Source of the DNA: Firmicutes bacterium CAG:882
GTDB taxonomy: Bacteria > Bacillota > Clostridia > Lachnospirales > Lachnospiraceae
Direction of reading: 5' to 3'
Assembly (NCBI GenBank): GCA_000435595.1
Contig: FR895370.1
Coordinates: forward strand, 1 to 16,752
Length of the DNA stretch: 16,752 bases
In this document: positions 1 through 7,504 of the stretch, piece by piece
Layout: every line of letters starts with the position of its first letter
Numbering within the stretch: the stretch's first letter is position 1
The notes under the pieces: generated by a model
Databases searched by the model: none
What the model saw: the letters and a program-made list of their open reading frames with translations, nothing else
Told to the model about the DNA's origin: nothing
Made by a program: the position numbers and the translations under genes

Positions 1-32
1 ATCGTCAAAATTGCGTTTCGCAATTGCCTATT
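1..32. repeat. Right end of a MITE-like element (copy 1)
   Basis: These 32 bases are identical to 2550-2581, the right end of the 213-bp element between the CE2 and CE17 genes. They contain a hairpin, AATTGCG-TTT-CGCAATT. The rest of this copy lies outside the window. As in the second copy, the repeat stops about 20 bp before the ribosome binding site of the next gene. Confidence 0.75.
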
Positions 33-64
33 GATAAAAAATATATAAAAGGAGAATGTTCTAT

Positions 65-1237
65 ATGATTCATGAGAGATATTACGTCGAGAAGGCAAAG
101 CAGGAGGCTTTGATTGCCAGAAAGAACAACAAGACTGATTTTTACAACGGAATATATGACAGATACGAGTATCCGGTGCTTACAAGGGAGCATGCACCGA
201 TTGAATGGCGTTATGATATTAATGCTGAGACCAATCCTTACTTCATGGAGCGTCTCGGCATCAATGCGGTTATGAACTCGGGTGCAATAATGTTAAACGG
301 AAAGTATTACCTCATTGCGCGCGTTGAGGGAGCCGACAGAAAGTCCTTCTTTGCCGTGGCTGAGAGCGATAACGGAGTTGACGGTTTCAGATTTTGGGAA
401 TACCCTGTTGTGCTTCCCGATACTTGTCCTGAGGAAACCAATGTATATGATATGAGACTTACGCAGCATGAGGACGGATATATCTACGGAGTGTTCTGCT
501 CTGAGAGCAAGGACACAAGTTCGAACGACATCTCGGCGGCTGTTGCGGCAGCGGGAATCGTGAGAACCAAGGATTTAAAGACATGGGAGAGACTTGACAA
601 TCTCACAACGCTTCATTCACCGCAGCAGAGAAATGTTGTGCTTCACCCTGAGTTCGTCGACGGAAAGTACGCATTCTACACAAGACCGATGGATGACTTC
701 ATCGAGACGGGAAGCGGCGGAGGTATCGGCTTCGGACTCTGCGATGATATAGCTCATGCGGTTATCGATGAGGAGAGGATGACAAGCATAAGAAAGTACC
801 ATACAATCACTGAGGTCAAGAATGGTGCAGGAGCTACACCGATTAAGACCGACCGCGGCTGGATTCACATTGCGCATGGTGTCAGAAATACGGCTGCAGG
901 ACTCAGATATGTAATCTATGCCTTTGCGACGGATTTGAAGGACCCTGCCAAGGTGATTGCCGAGCCTTCAGGATTCCTGATTGCACCTAGGGAGGGTGAG
1001 AGAGTCGGTGATGTGAGCAATGTCGTGTTCACCAACGGTGCTATTGTTAACGAGAAAAATGAAGTGTTCATCTACTACGCTTCATCCGACACGAGACTTC
1101 ACGTTGCGACAACAATAATAGATAAGCTTGTGGACTATGTGTTTAACACACCTCAGGATCCACTTCGCTCCCCGGACTGTGTAAAGCAGAGATGCGGGCT
1201 TATTGCAAAAAATATGGAGCTGTTAAAGAAGGCATAG
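65..1237 (+). CDS. GH130 mannosylglucose phosphorylase
   Basis: Glycoside phosphorylase of family GH130, most like the GH130_1 4-O-beta-mannosyl-glucose phosphorylases. It would release mannose 1-phosphate and glucose from Man-beta-1,4-Glc using phosphate, in the cytoplasm. The 390-residue protein has the family hallmarks NVYDMRLTQHEDG (residues 126-138; Asp129 is the likely general acid), QQRNVVLHPEFVDGKYAFYTRP, EVKNGAGATPIKT, GWIHIAHGVR and YYASSDTRLHVAT. Length is normal for the family. The ATG at 65 is chosen because AAAGGAG (48-54) lies 10 bases before it; the ATG at 56 is too close to that site. A CE2 gene follows after 22 bp, so the two are probably co-transcribed. Identity with GH130_1 rather than the mannooligosaccharide-acting GH130_2 is inferred from recalled motif wording. 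Confidence 0.9.
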   Translation: MIHERYYVEKAKQEALIARKNNKTDFYNGIYDRYEYPVLTREHAPIEWRYDINAETNPYFMERLGINAVMNSGAIMLNGKYYLIARVEGADRKSFFAVAESDNGVDGFRFWEYPVVLPDTCPEETNVYDMRLTQHEDGYIYGVFCSESKDTSSNDISAAVAAAGIVRTKDLKTWERLDNLTTLHSPQQRNVVLHPEFVDGKYAFYTRPMDDFIETGSGGGIGFGLCDDIAHAVIDEERMTSIRKYHTITEVKNGAGATPIKTDRGWIHIAHGVRNTAAGLRYVIYAFATDLKDPAKVIAEPSGFLIAPREGERVGDVSNVVFTNGAIVNEKNEVFIYYASSDTRLHVATTIIDKLVDYVFNTPQDPLRSPDCVKQRCGLIAKNMELLKKA

Positions 1238-1259
1238 AAAGATAAGGAGGGCGTAGGTT

Positions 1260-2324
1260 ATGTTCATTAAGCCATCCGATCCACGGCTTGTCTACTGTGG
1301 GCGAATTGATTTTGACAATGCGGATGCACCGGTTATGGTCTATGCATCAAGCTATGTGGCATTTCGATTTACGGGAAGCTATGTAAAGGTGCGGCTGACC
1401 AACAAGAGGTCATGCTGGAGCAACAGAATGGGCTGTATCGTCGACGGAGTGCAGACGGCGGTGCTGCTTAGCGAGGATGCTGCGGAGCATGAGTATCTGC
1501 TTTACACCGATGAATATGAAAAACAAAATGAGTCATCCGACGAAAAGACATGGCATGAGCTTATGTTTTTTAAGAGGCAGGATTCGGCAGACTATGTGAT
1601 TCTCCACGGCTTCGAGCTTGAGGACGGTGCAGGGATAGCGGGGAGTGAGCCGGAGAATGAGAAGAAATTAAAGCTTGAGGTATACGGGGACAGCGTATCG
1701 TGCGGTGAGGTCTCAGAGGCGGTCGGGTACGTCGGAAAGCAGGATCCCGTTCACAACGGAGAATATTCGAACAGTTGGTATTCCTACGCCTGGATGACAG
1801 CGAGAAAGCTGAATGCGAAGCTTCACAATATTTCGCAGGGCGGAATAGCCTTGCTTGACGGAACAGGATATTTTGGTGCTCCCGGGTATCTCGGGGTAGA
1901 ATCCTGCTACGACAAGATAGAGTACTTTCCAGGCCTTGGTGAGGTAAAAAAGTGGGATTTTACAAAATATACGCCCGATGTCGTAATTGTCGCGATAGGG
2001 CAGAATGATGCACATCCGGACAATTATATGCCTGCTGACTACGATGGGGCAAAGGCAGTGAATTGGAGAGAGCATTATGAAAGCTTCGTAAGGAAGCTTA
2101 TGGGTTTGTATCCGGCAGCACAGATAATTCTTGCAACCACCATTCTTATGCACGATGCGGCATGGGACAGGGCGATCGATGATGTGTGCAGTAAAATTGC
2201 ATCCGACAGGGTTCATCATTTTCTGTACAAGCGAAACGGTGCCGGAACGCCGGGGCATATCAGAATACCTGAGGCTGAGGAGATGGCAGAGGAGCTTTCG
2301 GGCTACATTCGTAAGATTATATAA
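1260..2324 (+). CDS. CE2-type acetyl esterase (SGNH, mannan deacetylase)
   Basis: Two-domain acetylesterase of carbohydrate esterase family 2. Residues 1 to about 135 form the N-terminal beta-sandwich domain of CE2. The SGNH domain follows, with VYGDSVSCGE (nucleophile Ser145), the block II glycine in SQGGIALL (Gly194), the block III IGQND (Asn249) and the catalytic His333 in TPGHIRIPEAEE. In the homologous Roseburia mannan locus, a CE2 enzyme removes 3-O-, 4-O- and 6-O-acetyls from manno-oligosaccharides; I infer the same role here from the neighbours. The ATG at 1260 is 9 bases after AAGGAGG. No signal peptide is visible, so it should act on imported oligosaccharides. It lies 22 bp after the GH130 gene. 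Confidence 0.87.
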   Translation: MFIKPSDPRLVYCGRIDFDNADAPVMVYASSYVAFRFTGSYVKVRLTNKRSCWSNRMGCIVDGVQTAVLLSEDAAEHEYLLYTDEYEKQNESSDEKTWHELMFFKRQDSADYVILHGFELEDGAGIAGSEPENEKKLKLEVYGDSVSCGEVSEAVGYVGKQDPVHNGEYSNSWYSYAWMTARKLNAKLHNISQGGIALLDGTGYFGAPGYLGVESCYDKIEYFPGLGEVKKWDFTKYTPDVVIVAIGQNDAHPDNYMPADYDGAKAVNWREHYESFVRKLMGLYPAAQIILATTILMHDAAWDRAIDDVCSKIASDRVHHFLYKRNGAGTPGHIRIPEAEEMAEELSGYIRKII

Positions 2325-2368
2325 TTCGGCTGTTATATACAGAAAAAGAGAGGTAACATTTAATGGAA

Positions 2369-2581
2369 AATAGGTAATTGCGAAACTATATATTTGAAAG
2401 CGGACGTTGTACAAATTTAACAATTCACCACAGGCACGCTTTCGCTACATGAATCACGCAACGGTACATAACGCAGTAAAATACACTGCCTAAGTACCGG
2501 CGGCTTCATAGTACCTGCTTGCGAATTTGTTAAATTTGCACAACTGTTTATCGTCAAAATTGCGTTTCGCAATTGCCTATT
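2369..2581. mobile_element. MITE-like non-coding element with inverted ends (copy 2)
   Basis: A 213-bp non-coding block between the CE2 and CE17 genes. Its ends are 17-bp inverted repeats with one mismatch (2369-2385 and 2565-2581). Inside them is a second inverted pair, 2407-2423 with 2527-2543 (16 of 17 match). The centre holds a nested palindrome: CGGTAC 2462-2467 with GTACCG 2494-2499, enclosing GCAGT 2473-2477 with ACTGC 2485-2489. Near-identical 13-mers (12 of 13; TTTAAYGGAAAAT at 2359-2371 and 2580-2592) flank and partly overlap the ends, like a target duplication. No transposase is encoded. The right end recurs at 1-32. It may instead be a shared regulatory or RNA-processing element of this operon. 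Confidence 0.7.
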
Positions 2582-2612
2582 TAACGGAAAATATTAAAAG
2601 GAGTGCAGGAAC

Positions 2613-3800
2613 ATGAATGATTTAGCAAAGTATATTGATTTTGGGCAAGGGGTTGCCAATCCGGGATATATATGGAATATCAAGGAAGTGATGAGGAGAG
2701 CCGAGGCGGGCGAAAAGCTCACAATCGGTTTTATCGGAGGCTCCATAACACAGGGAAGCCTCTCATCAACACCGCAGAAGTGTTATGCCTATCTTGTGTA
2801 TAAGTGGTGGGTAGATACATTCCCGGAGGCTGAGTTTAAGTATGTAAATGCGGGCATCGGAGGAACTACCTCACAGTTCGGTGTCGCAAGAGCGGAGGAT
2901 GACCTTCTTGCTGCAAAGCCGGATTTTGTCATTGCGGAATTCTCGGTAAATGATGAGAGCACGGAGCATTTTGAGGAGACCTATGAGGGACTTGTAAGGA
3001 AGATACTCTCTTTGGAAACTCATCCGGCACTCATGCTTGTTCACAATGTATGTTACAACAATGGTGCAAGTGCCGAGCTTGTTCATTCAAGAATTGCGAG
3101 ACATTACAATCTTCCTTCAGTGAGCATGCAGAGCACGCTCTACAAGGCACTTTTGAATTGCAGGTTCGACAACAGAAGAATCACGCCTGATGACCTTCAT
3201 CCGAATGACTGTGGACATGAGCTTGTCAGCATGGTGATTACAAAGCGTCTTGAGCAGATAAAAAATACGGTTAAGGCAGAGTATGAGACGGCCAAGACGG
3301 CAGATAAATTTTTTAATTCAGCATCTATGACAAGCAAAAGTGCGCAGCCGGACGCACTTCCGGCACCGCTTACCGCCAATGCTTACGAGGATTCCGTAAG
3401 ACACAGAAACGACAACTCAATGCCTGTACTTGATGGCTTTACGGCGGACACATCGGAGCAGAGGGATATCACCGACTGCTTTAAGAAGGGCTTCACCGCT
3501 TCTAAGAAGGGCGCAGGTATTACCTTTAAGGTAAGCGGAAGCTGTATCGCGGTACAGTTTAGAAAGACGATTCACAAGCCGGCACCGATAGCTGCCGCGA
3601 TAATTGACGGTGATGAGGCGAACGCGGTGAAGCTTGATGCGAACTTCGATGAGACATGGGGAGATAAGCTTGAACTCTATACACTCCTTGAGCACGGCGA
3701 GAACAAGGAGCATACGGTAGAGATTAAGATTGTTGAGACAAGCGATGAGGATGTGTCGGAATTTTATCTTGTATCTGTTATTGTAAGTGGAAGAAGATAG
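2613..3800 (+). CDS. CE17-type acetyl esterase with C-terminal CBM35-like domain
   Basis: A second SGNH deacetylase, unrelated in layout to the CE2 protein. The N-terminal catalytic domain has IGGSITQGS (nucleophile Ser44), the block II NAGIGGTTS (79-86), block III FSVNDES (Asn112) and DDLHPNDCGHE (Asp194 and His196, the Asp-His pair). Residues from about 270 to 395 form a beta-rich module that resembles the CBM35-like domain of the Roseburia mannan esterase CE17. That enzyme removes the axial 2-O-acetyl of mannosyl residues, complementing CE2; I infer the same division of labour here. The ATG at 2613 follows AAAGGAG with 10 bases of spacing. The GH1 gene starts 18 bp after its stop. Confidence 0.85.
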   Translation: MNDLAKYIDFGQGVANPGYIWNIKEVMRRAEAGEKLTIGFIGGSITQGSLSSTPQKCYAYLVYKWWVDTFPEAEFKYVNAGIGGTTSQFGVARAEDDLLAAKPDFVIAEFSVNDESTEHFEETYEGLVRKILSLETHPALMLVHNVCYNNGASAELVHSRIARHYNLPSVSMQSTLYKALLNCRFDNRRITPDDLHPNDCGHELVSMVITKRLEQIKNTVKAEYETAKTADKFFNSASMTSKSAQPDALPAPLTANAYEDSVRHRNDNSMPVLDGFTADTSEQRDITDCFKKGFTASKKGAGITFKVSGSCIAVQFRKTIHKPAPIAAAIIDGDEANAVKLDANFDETWGDKLELYTLLEHGENKEHTVEIKIVETSDEDVSEFYLVSVIVSGRR

Positions 3801-3818
3801 AAAGGGAGCGGGAAAAAT

Positions 3819-5198
3819 ATGTTTAGAGATGATTTTGTGTGGGGCGTTGCGAGCAGTGCCTACCAGATAGAAGGAACAGACCCTGATGACGGAAGGGGAA
3901 AGTGCGTGTGGGATGTGTTCACGGAGGAAGGACATATCCATGAAAACCAGAATGCCTACACCGCGTGCGACCATATACATCGCTACAAGGAAGATTACGC
4001 GCTCATGAGGGAGCTTGGCATAAAGGCGTACCGATTCTCAATGAACTGGGCGAGAATACTTCCGGAGGGAACGGGAAGAGTAAACCAAAAGGCGGTTGAG
4101 CTGTACCGTGACATGATTATCACGATGAAGGAGAACGGGATCACACCGTACATCACAATGTTTCATTGGGAGCTTCCGCAGGCTTTCCAGCTAAAGGGAG
4201 GCTGGCTCAATCCTCAGATTGTGGACTGGTTTGGCGAGTATGCCAAGGTTGTCGCCGAGAATTTTGCCGACCTGTGCGACTATTTTATCACGATAAATGA
4301 GCCACAGTGCGTTGTCGGACTTGGACATTTAAGCGGAGTCCACGCGCCGGGAATAAAGCATTCAATCACCGACACCTTTCAGATTGCGCATAATCTTTTA
4401 AAGGCACATGGTCAGGCTGTCATAAACTTAAGGAAATATGCGGGAAAGCCGATTAAGGTGGGCTATGCACCGACGGGCGGTGTCGCATACCCTTACACGG
4501 ATACGCCTGAGGACATCGAGGCGGCAAAGAAAGTGTACTTCGGCTTCTACAATCCGATGGACAACTGGACTTGGAACGTGGCATGGTTTTCAGATCCCGT
4601 ATTCCTGGGACATTATCCTGAGGAGGGACTTAAAAAGTTCGCAGCTTATCTTCCTGAGATAACGGAGGAGGACATGGAACTCATCCACCAGCCGCTGGAT
4701 TTTATGGGACAAAATATATACAACGGCTACTATGTCCGTGCCGGAAAGGATGGCGAGCCCGAGTTCGTTGACAGAGCACCGGGATTCCCTCGCACCGCTA
4801 TGGGCTGGCCTGTGACACCGAGGGCGTTCTACTACGGAATCAGGTTCCTCTATGAAAGATACCAGCTTCCGCTCTACATTACCGAGAATGGAATGTCCTG
4901 TCATGACCTGGTAAGCGGCGACCACAAGGTTCATGACCCTAACCGCATAACCTTCCTTGAGAGCTATATAAAGGGCATGGAGAAGGCAATCGACGAGGGC
5001 GCGGATGTGCGAGGCTATTTTGAGTGGACGTTCATCGACAACTTCGAGTGGGCTGACGGCTACACACAGCGCTTCGGAATGGTCTATGTCGACTTCGAGA
5101 CGCAGGAGCGCATACCTAAGGATTCCGCATACTGGTACAAGGAGGTCATTGAAACTAACGGAAGGTGTCTGCCTGAGAAAGCCGGGGTATGGTGTTGA
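3819..5198 (+). CDS. GH1 beta-glucosidase
   Basis: Retaining beta-glycosidase of family GH1, 459 aa, full length for the family. The acid/base is Glu161 in FITINEPQ and the nucleophile is Glu356 in LYITENGMS. Other family marks are FVWGVASSAYQIEG near the N terminus, YRFSMNWARILPEG, and GYFEWTFIDNFEWADGY near the C terminus. It would hydrolyse non-reducing beta-glucosyl (possibly beta-mannosyl) residues in the cytoplasm. In a glucomannan operon the likely job is trimming glucose from gluco-manno-oligosaccharides so that GH130 can act; this is inference from context. The start at 3819 has AAGGGAG upstream. The stop overlaps the start of the next gene by 10 bases, indicating translational coupling. 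Confidence 0.92.
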   Translation: MFRDDFVWGVASSAYQIEGTDPDDGRGKCVWDVFTEEGHIHENQNAYTACDHIHRYKEDYALMRELGIKAYRFSMNWARILPEGTGRVNQKAVELYRDMIITMKENGITPYITMFHWELPQAFQLKGGWLNPQIVDWFGEYAKVVAENFADLCDYFITINEPQCVVGLGHLSGVHAPGIKHSITDTFQIAHNLLKAHGQAVINLRKYAGKPIKVGYAPTGGVAYPYTDTPEDIEAAKKVYFGFYNPMDNWTWNVAWFSDPVFLGHYPEEGLKKFAAYLPEITEEDMELIHQPLDFMGQNIYNGYYVRAGKDGEPEFVDRAPGFPRTAMGWPVTPRAFYYGIRFLYERYQLPLYITENGMSCHDLVSGDHKVHDPNRITFLESYIKGMEKAIDEGADVRGYFEWTFIDNFEWADGYTQRFGMVYVDFETQERIPKDSAYWYKEVIETNGRCLPEKAGVWC

Positions 5199-5953
5199 CG
5201 GTAGATTTAGCTGTGTTTATGGGACAGAGCAATATGGCAGGGCGCGGAACGGCGGCAGACTCTCCGAGGCTTCGCGACGGAATGGGCTACGAGTTCAGAG
5301 CCGTCACCGCGCCCGACAGACTTTTTGCACTCGAGGAGCCGTTCGGTAAGGATGAGAATAATCCCGACGGCGTGTTTGAACCGGGAATGAAAACAGGCTC
5401 GATGGTATCTGCATTCGTAAAGGCGTGCGTTGAAATCACCGAAACTCCGATTGTCGGAATCTCATGCTCAAAGGGCGGTTCTGAAATAGCAGAATGGCTG
5501 CCTGAAACCGCGTACTATTCCGATGCCCTGCATCGCGTGAATATGTGTAAAAAATGGCTCACAGACAACGGTTATGACATACGGCACAGCTTCATGGTCT
5601 GGTGTCAGGGCTGCACCGATGGGGACAGAGGCACACCTACGGACGTATACAAAGAGCGGACAACCACGGTGCTTCTCGATTTCCTGAAGGATGCAGGTCT
5701 TGATAAGTGCTTTCTGATTCAGATTGGCAATCACAGAGACAAGCCCGAGCTGTATGTCCGCCTGCAGCGGGCACAGGAGGAGCTCACCGCGGAGAATGAG
5801 GATATTGTGATGGTGAGCAGACTCTTTAAGACATTTGCCGAAAAAGGTCTTATGAAGGATGAGTTTCATTACCTACAGGAGGGCTACAATCTTGTCGGAG
5901 CTGAGGCGGGAGCGAAGGTCGGGAGGTTTTTGGAACGGGATTTGAATAAATGA
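5189..5953 (+). CDS. SASA-domain (sialate O-acetylesterase/CE6-like) acetyl esterase
   Basis: 254-aa protein consisting of a single SASA-type SGNH esterase domain, the fold used by sialate O-acetylesterases and CE6 xylan acetylesterases. Visible motifs are AVFMGQSNMAGRG (nucleophile Ser14), SCSKGGSEIAEWLP, VWCQGCTDGDRGTP in place of the usual W-Q-G-E-S-D block, and DEFHYLQEGYNLVG with the catalytic His227. It has no signal peptide. The gene starts inside the end of the GH1 gene (10-base overlap) and has no clear ribosome binding site, so it probably depends on coupling. Its place in the operon suggests a third deacetylase for acetylated oligosaccharides. A sialic acid role is unlikely because no sialate genes are nearby. 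Confidence 0.82.
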   Translation: MVLTVDLAVFMGQSNMAGRGTAADSPRLRDGMGYEFRAVTAPDRLFALEEPFGKDENNPDGVFEPGMKTGSMVSAFVKACVEITETPIVGISCSKGGSEIAEWLPETAYYSDALHRVNMCKKWLTDNGYDIRHSFMVWCQGCTDGDRGTPTDVYKERTTTVLLDFLKDAGLDKCFLIQIGNHRDKPELYVRLQRAQEELTAENEDIVMVSRLFKTFAEKGLMKDEFHYLQEGYNLVGAEAGAKVGRFLERDLNK

Positions 5954-6009
5954 CTTTGCAGGAGCTTCGGAGAAAATCGGAGAATGTGAAAAAGGAGTAC
6001 GGCAAATGA
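5950..6009 (+). CDS. 19-codon micro-ORF linking two genes (candidate)
   Basis: Reads MTLQELRRKSENVKKEYGK, a charged, helix-like peptide. Its ATG overlaps the stop of the esterase gene (ATGA), and its own TGA overlaps the ATG of the next gene at 6006 in the same way. Either it is a coupling mini-cistron, or it is the displaced N terminus of the next protein. A weak GGAACGGG-like site lies upstream. I do not recognise a family. Confidence 0.3.
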   Translation: MTLQELRRKSENVKKEYGK

Positions 6010-6404
6010 AAATAGAATGTATATGGGAACACAATGGCGGTGACAGCTTGTTGTATGCCGGAAATTGCATGGGTGCGTTTACGAGAGGAGCCTCGCTTGA
6101 GGAGGCAGTAAGAAAGATGCCCGATGAAATAAGGTCGTATTATGCGTGGCTTGGAGAAGCCGCGCCGGGAGATATTGAGTGTGACGTTGTTCAGGAAAAG
6201 GATTCGCAGCTTGAGATTAAGGATGCTGATAGATGGCAGGACATTGCGATAGTTCTCCGCAGTTTCGAACATAATTTTTCGGGCAGATATAATGGCGGAA
6301 AAGCATATTTTAAATTCGAGCCATATATGCTGTTTGACGAGCTCGGACTTGAGATGGATGCCGGGAAGAACAGTTATTATATGCTGTTGGATGAGTTGTT
6401 TTAA
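6006..6404 (+). CDS. Small protein with HicB-like N terminus, probably shortened
   Basis: 132-aa protein with no certain function. Residues 1 to about 50, containing YAGNCMGAFTRGASLEEAVR, look like the HicB-type beta-beta-alpha fold (substrate-like decoy RNase H fold). In related Lachnospiraceae proteins I recall this segment followed by a longer DinB-like four-helix region. Here the similarity appears to stop near DSQLEIKDAD (66-75), and a different, shorter tail follows, so rearrangement or truncation is likely. No partner HicA is visible. A good AAAGGAG lies upstream, and the start overlaps the stop of the preceding micro-ORF, so it may be the last gene co-transcribed with the mannan operon. 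Confidence 0.55.
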   Translation: MKIECIWEHNGGDSLLYAGNCMGAFTRGASLEEAVRKMPDEIRSYYAWLGEAAPGDIECDVVQEKDSQLEIKDADRWQDIAIVLRSFEHNFSGRYNGGKAYFKFEPYMLFDELGLEMDAGKNSYYMLLDELF

Positions 6405-6427
6405 TATGCCGGATGAATGTCGGCATA
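6405..6427 (+). terminator. Weak hairpin after the operon
   Basis: TATGCCG (6405-6411) pairs with CGGCATA (6421-6427) across a 9-base loop, directly after the stop of the HicB-like gene. The bases that follow are only moderately T-rich, so termination would be weak. Confidence 0.35.
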
Positions 6428-6492
6428 ATCATTTTGGCTGTTGCAGGGTAATGGGTATTGCTTGATATGATTAAGTAATACCTTTTTATTTT

Positions 6493-6544
6493 ACCGATAT
6501 GTGTCAAAAATCAAATTGACACATATCGGTGTTACAAGTATAAT
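6493..6544 (+). promoter_or_regulatory. Consensus promoter overlapping a perfect 15-bp palindrome
   Basis: The -35 box TTGACA (6516-6521) and -10 box TATAAT (6539-6544) both match the sigma-A consensus fully, with a 17-base spacer. The -35 lies in the right arm of a perfect inverted repeat: ACCGATATGTGTCAA (6493-6507), an 8-base spacer, then its complement (6516-6530). The layout suggests an operator through which a dimeric protein blocks polymerase. The HTH protein encoded just downstream is the obvious candidate (inference). Confidence 0.75.
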
Positions 6545-6586
6545 TATGATATAAGCAAACAAGCATACATGAAACGGAGGCATACT

Positions 6587-6850
6587 TTGATAAATACTTT
6601 GAAAGAGGCGTTGATACGAATTAATGAGTTGGAAAAAGAAAATGATGAACTAAAGCTTGAAATTGAGCAGCTTAAAACTCGTAATTTTGGAGGACGTAAA
6701 AAACACGATGAAGCATGGATGGCTTCATACAGGGAGTTTGTGCTTAAATATGAATCAGGTATGACAATTATGGAAATTGTGAACGAAGGTCAAATCAGCC
6801 GAAGAACCGCATACCGTTATAGGGCTTACTATAAAGAATTGATGAAATAA
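6587..6850 (+). CDS. Small coiled-coil/helix-turn-helix DNA-binding protein
   Basis: 87-aa protein. Residues 1 to about 32 form a leucine-rich coiled coil (INELEKENDELKLEIEQLK), suited to dimerisation. Residues about 37-87 resemble the C-terminal HTH of serine resolvases/invertases, with ESGMTIMEIVNEGQISRRTA as the helix-turn-helix; no catalytic recombinase domain is present. The TTG at 6587 is the likely start because GGAGG (6576-6580) sits 6 bases before it, whereas the ATG at 6569 lies before that site. It follows a consensus promoter embedded in a perfect palindrome, so autorepression is likely. The next gene begins 38 bp later and is probably co-transcribed, as in a toxin-antitoxin pair. 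Confidence 0.6.
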   Translation: MINTLKEALIRINELEKENDELKLEIEQLKTRNFGGRKKHDEAWMASYREFVLKYESGMTIMEIVNEGQISRRTAYRYRAYYKELMK

Positions 6851-6888
6851 GTGTGTGAAGCAATCATTTTAGAATAGAGGATGCGCCT

Positions 6889-7407
6889 ATGATTGGGAAA
6901 AGGAATGTTGATATTGTTGAGGATGGAAGCAATTTAGTTTTGATTAACGATATTGTGTTTAAAGGAAAAAGGAATGTTGATTGGGATGAGGTAAAAGCTT
7001 ATTTGGAACAGTATATAGGCACTTGTTATGAAATAGAAGAAACTTCGGAAAAAATCTATATTGGAAATAAACTCCCGGATGAATATACGGGTTCGGAAAG
7101 CAGAAAGCTGCTGAAGGGGGCTAATGCAAAAGCCAAAGCAAATGCAGCAACCGCTATTCCGGAATTAATTCAAATTGCAAATAATCCCTCATTTCAGAAA
7201 AACAAAAAGGAAAAACATAACAAGGATGCCAAGTTTGGATGGTATAGATATGATGTAAGGTTTGCCATTCCCGTTTATGACAACAATATGGTGGTTAGAT
7301 ATAATATTTTTGATGCAAGACTACTTGTCAACCATGCGGAAAATGGAAAGAAATACTTGTATGACATTCTGGCAATAAAAAAAGAAACGAGCAAGCCACA
7401 ACAATAA
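6889..7407 (+). CDS. Protein with PBECR-like (barnase/colicin/RelE-like) tail, possible toxin
   Basis: 172-aa protein of uncertain function. Residues 1-60 form a short alpha/beta region, 80-105 an Ala/Lys-rich helix (ANAKAKANAATAIPEL), and 115-172 a basic beta-rich tail. The tail pattern (GWYRYDVRFAIPV, then ARLLVNHAENGKKYLYDILA, then IKKETS) resembles the phage barnase-EndoU-ColicinE5/D-RelE-like nuclease domains attached to phage polyvalent proteins; this is from memory of the consensus, not a search. The start at 6889 has AGAGG 8 bases upstream. Following a small autoregulated HTH gene, it could be an RNase toxin with the HTH protein as antitoxin or regulator. Catalytic residues cannot be assigned from sequence alone. 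Confidence 0.5.
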   Translation: MIGKRNVDIVEDGSNLVLINDIVFKGKRNVDWDEVKAYLEQYIGTCYEIEETSEKIYIGNKLPDEYTGSESRKLLKGANAKAKANAATAIPELIQIANNPSFQKNKKEKHNKDAKFGWYRYDVRFAIPVYDNNMVVRYNIFDARLLVNHAENGKKYLYDILAIKKETSKPQQ

Positions 7408-7504
7408 GTGCGGTGAAAACCCGTTTCTGTTCAAAATATAGCAGACAAAAGCCTGAATGTCAAGTATGAAAAGATAATATACTTTTATGATAAAAAGGAG
7501 TAAG

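Noticed and set aside
2131..2373. An 80-codon frame over the end of the CE2 gene
   Set aside because: It lies almost wholly inside the well-supported CE2 gene in another frame and ends in the repeat, with no ribosome site or domain.
1713..2423. Long open frames on the minus strand opposite the mannan genes
   Set aside because: They mirror the codon pattern of the plus-strand enzymes, show no motifs, and no minus-strand ribosome site was seen.
2369..2581. CRISPR-like repeat unit
   Set aside because: Only two widely separated copies exist in the window, with no regular spacers and no cas genes.
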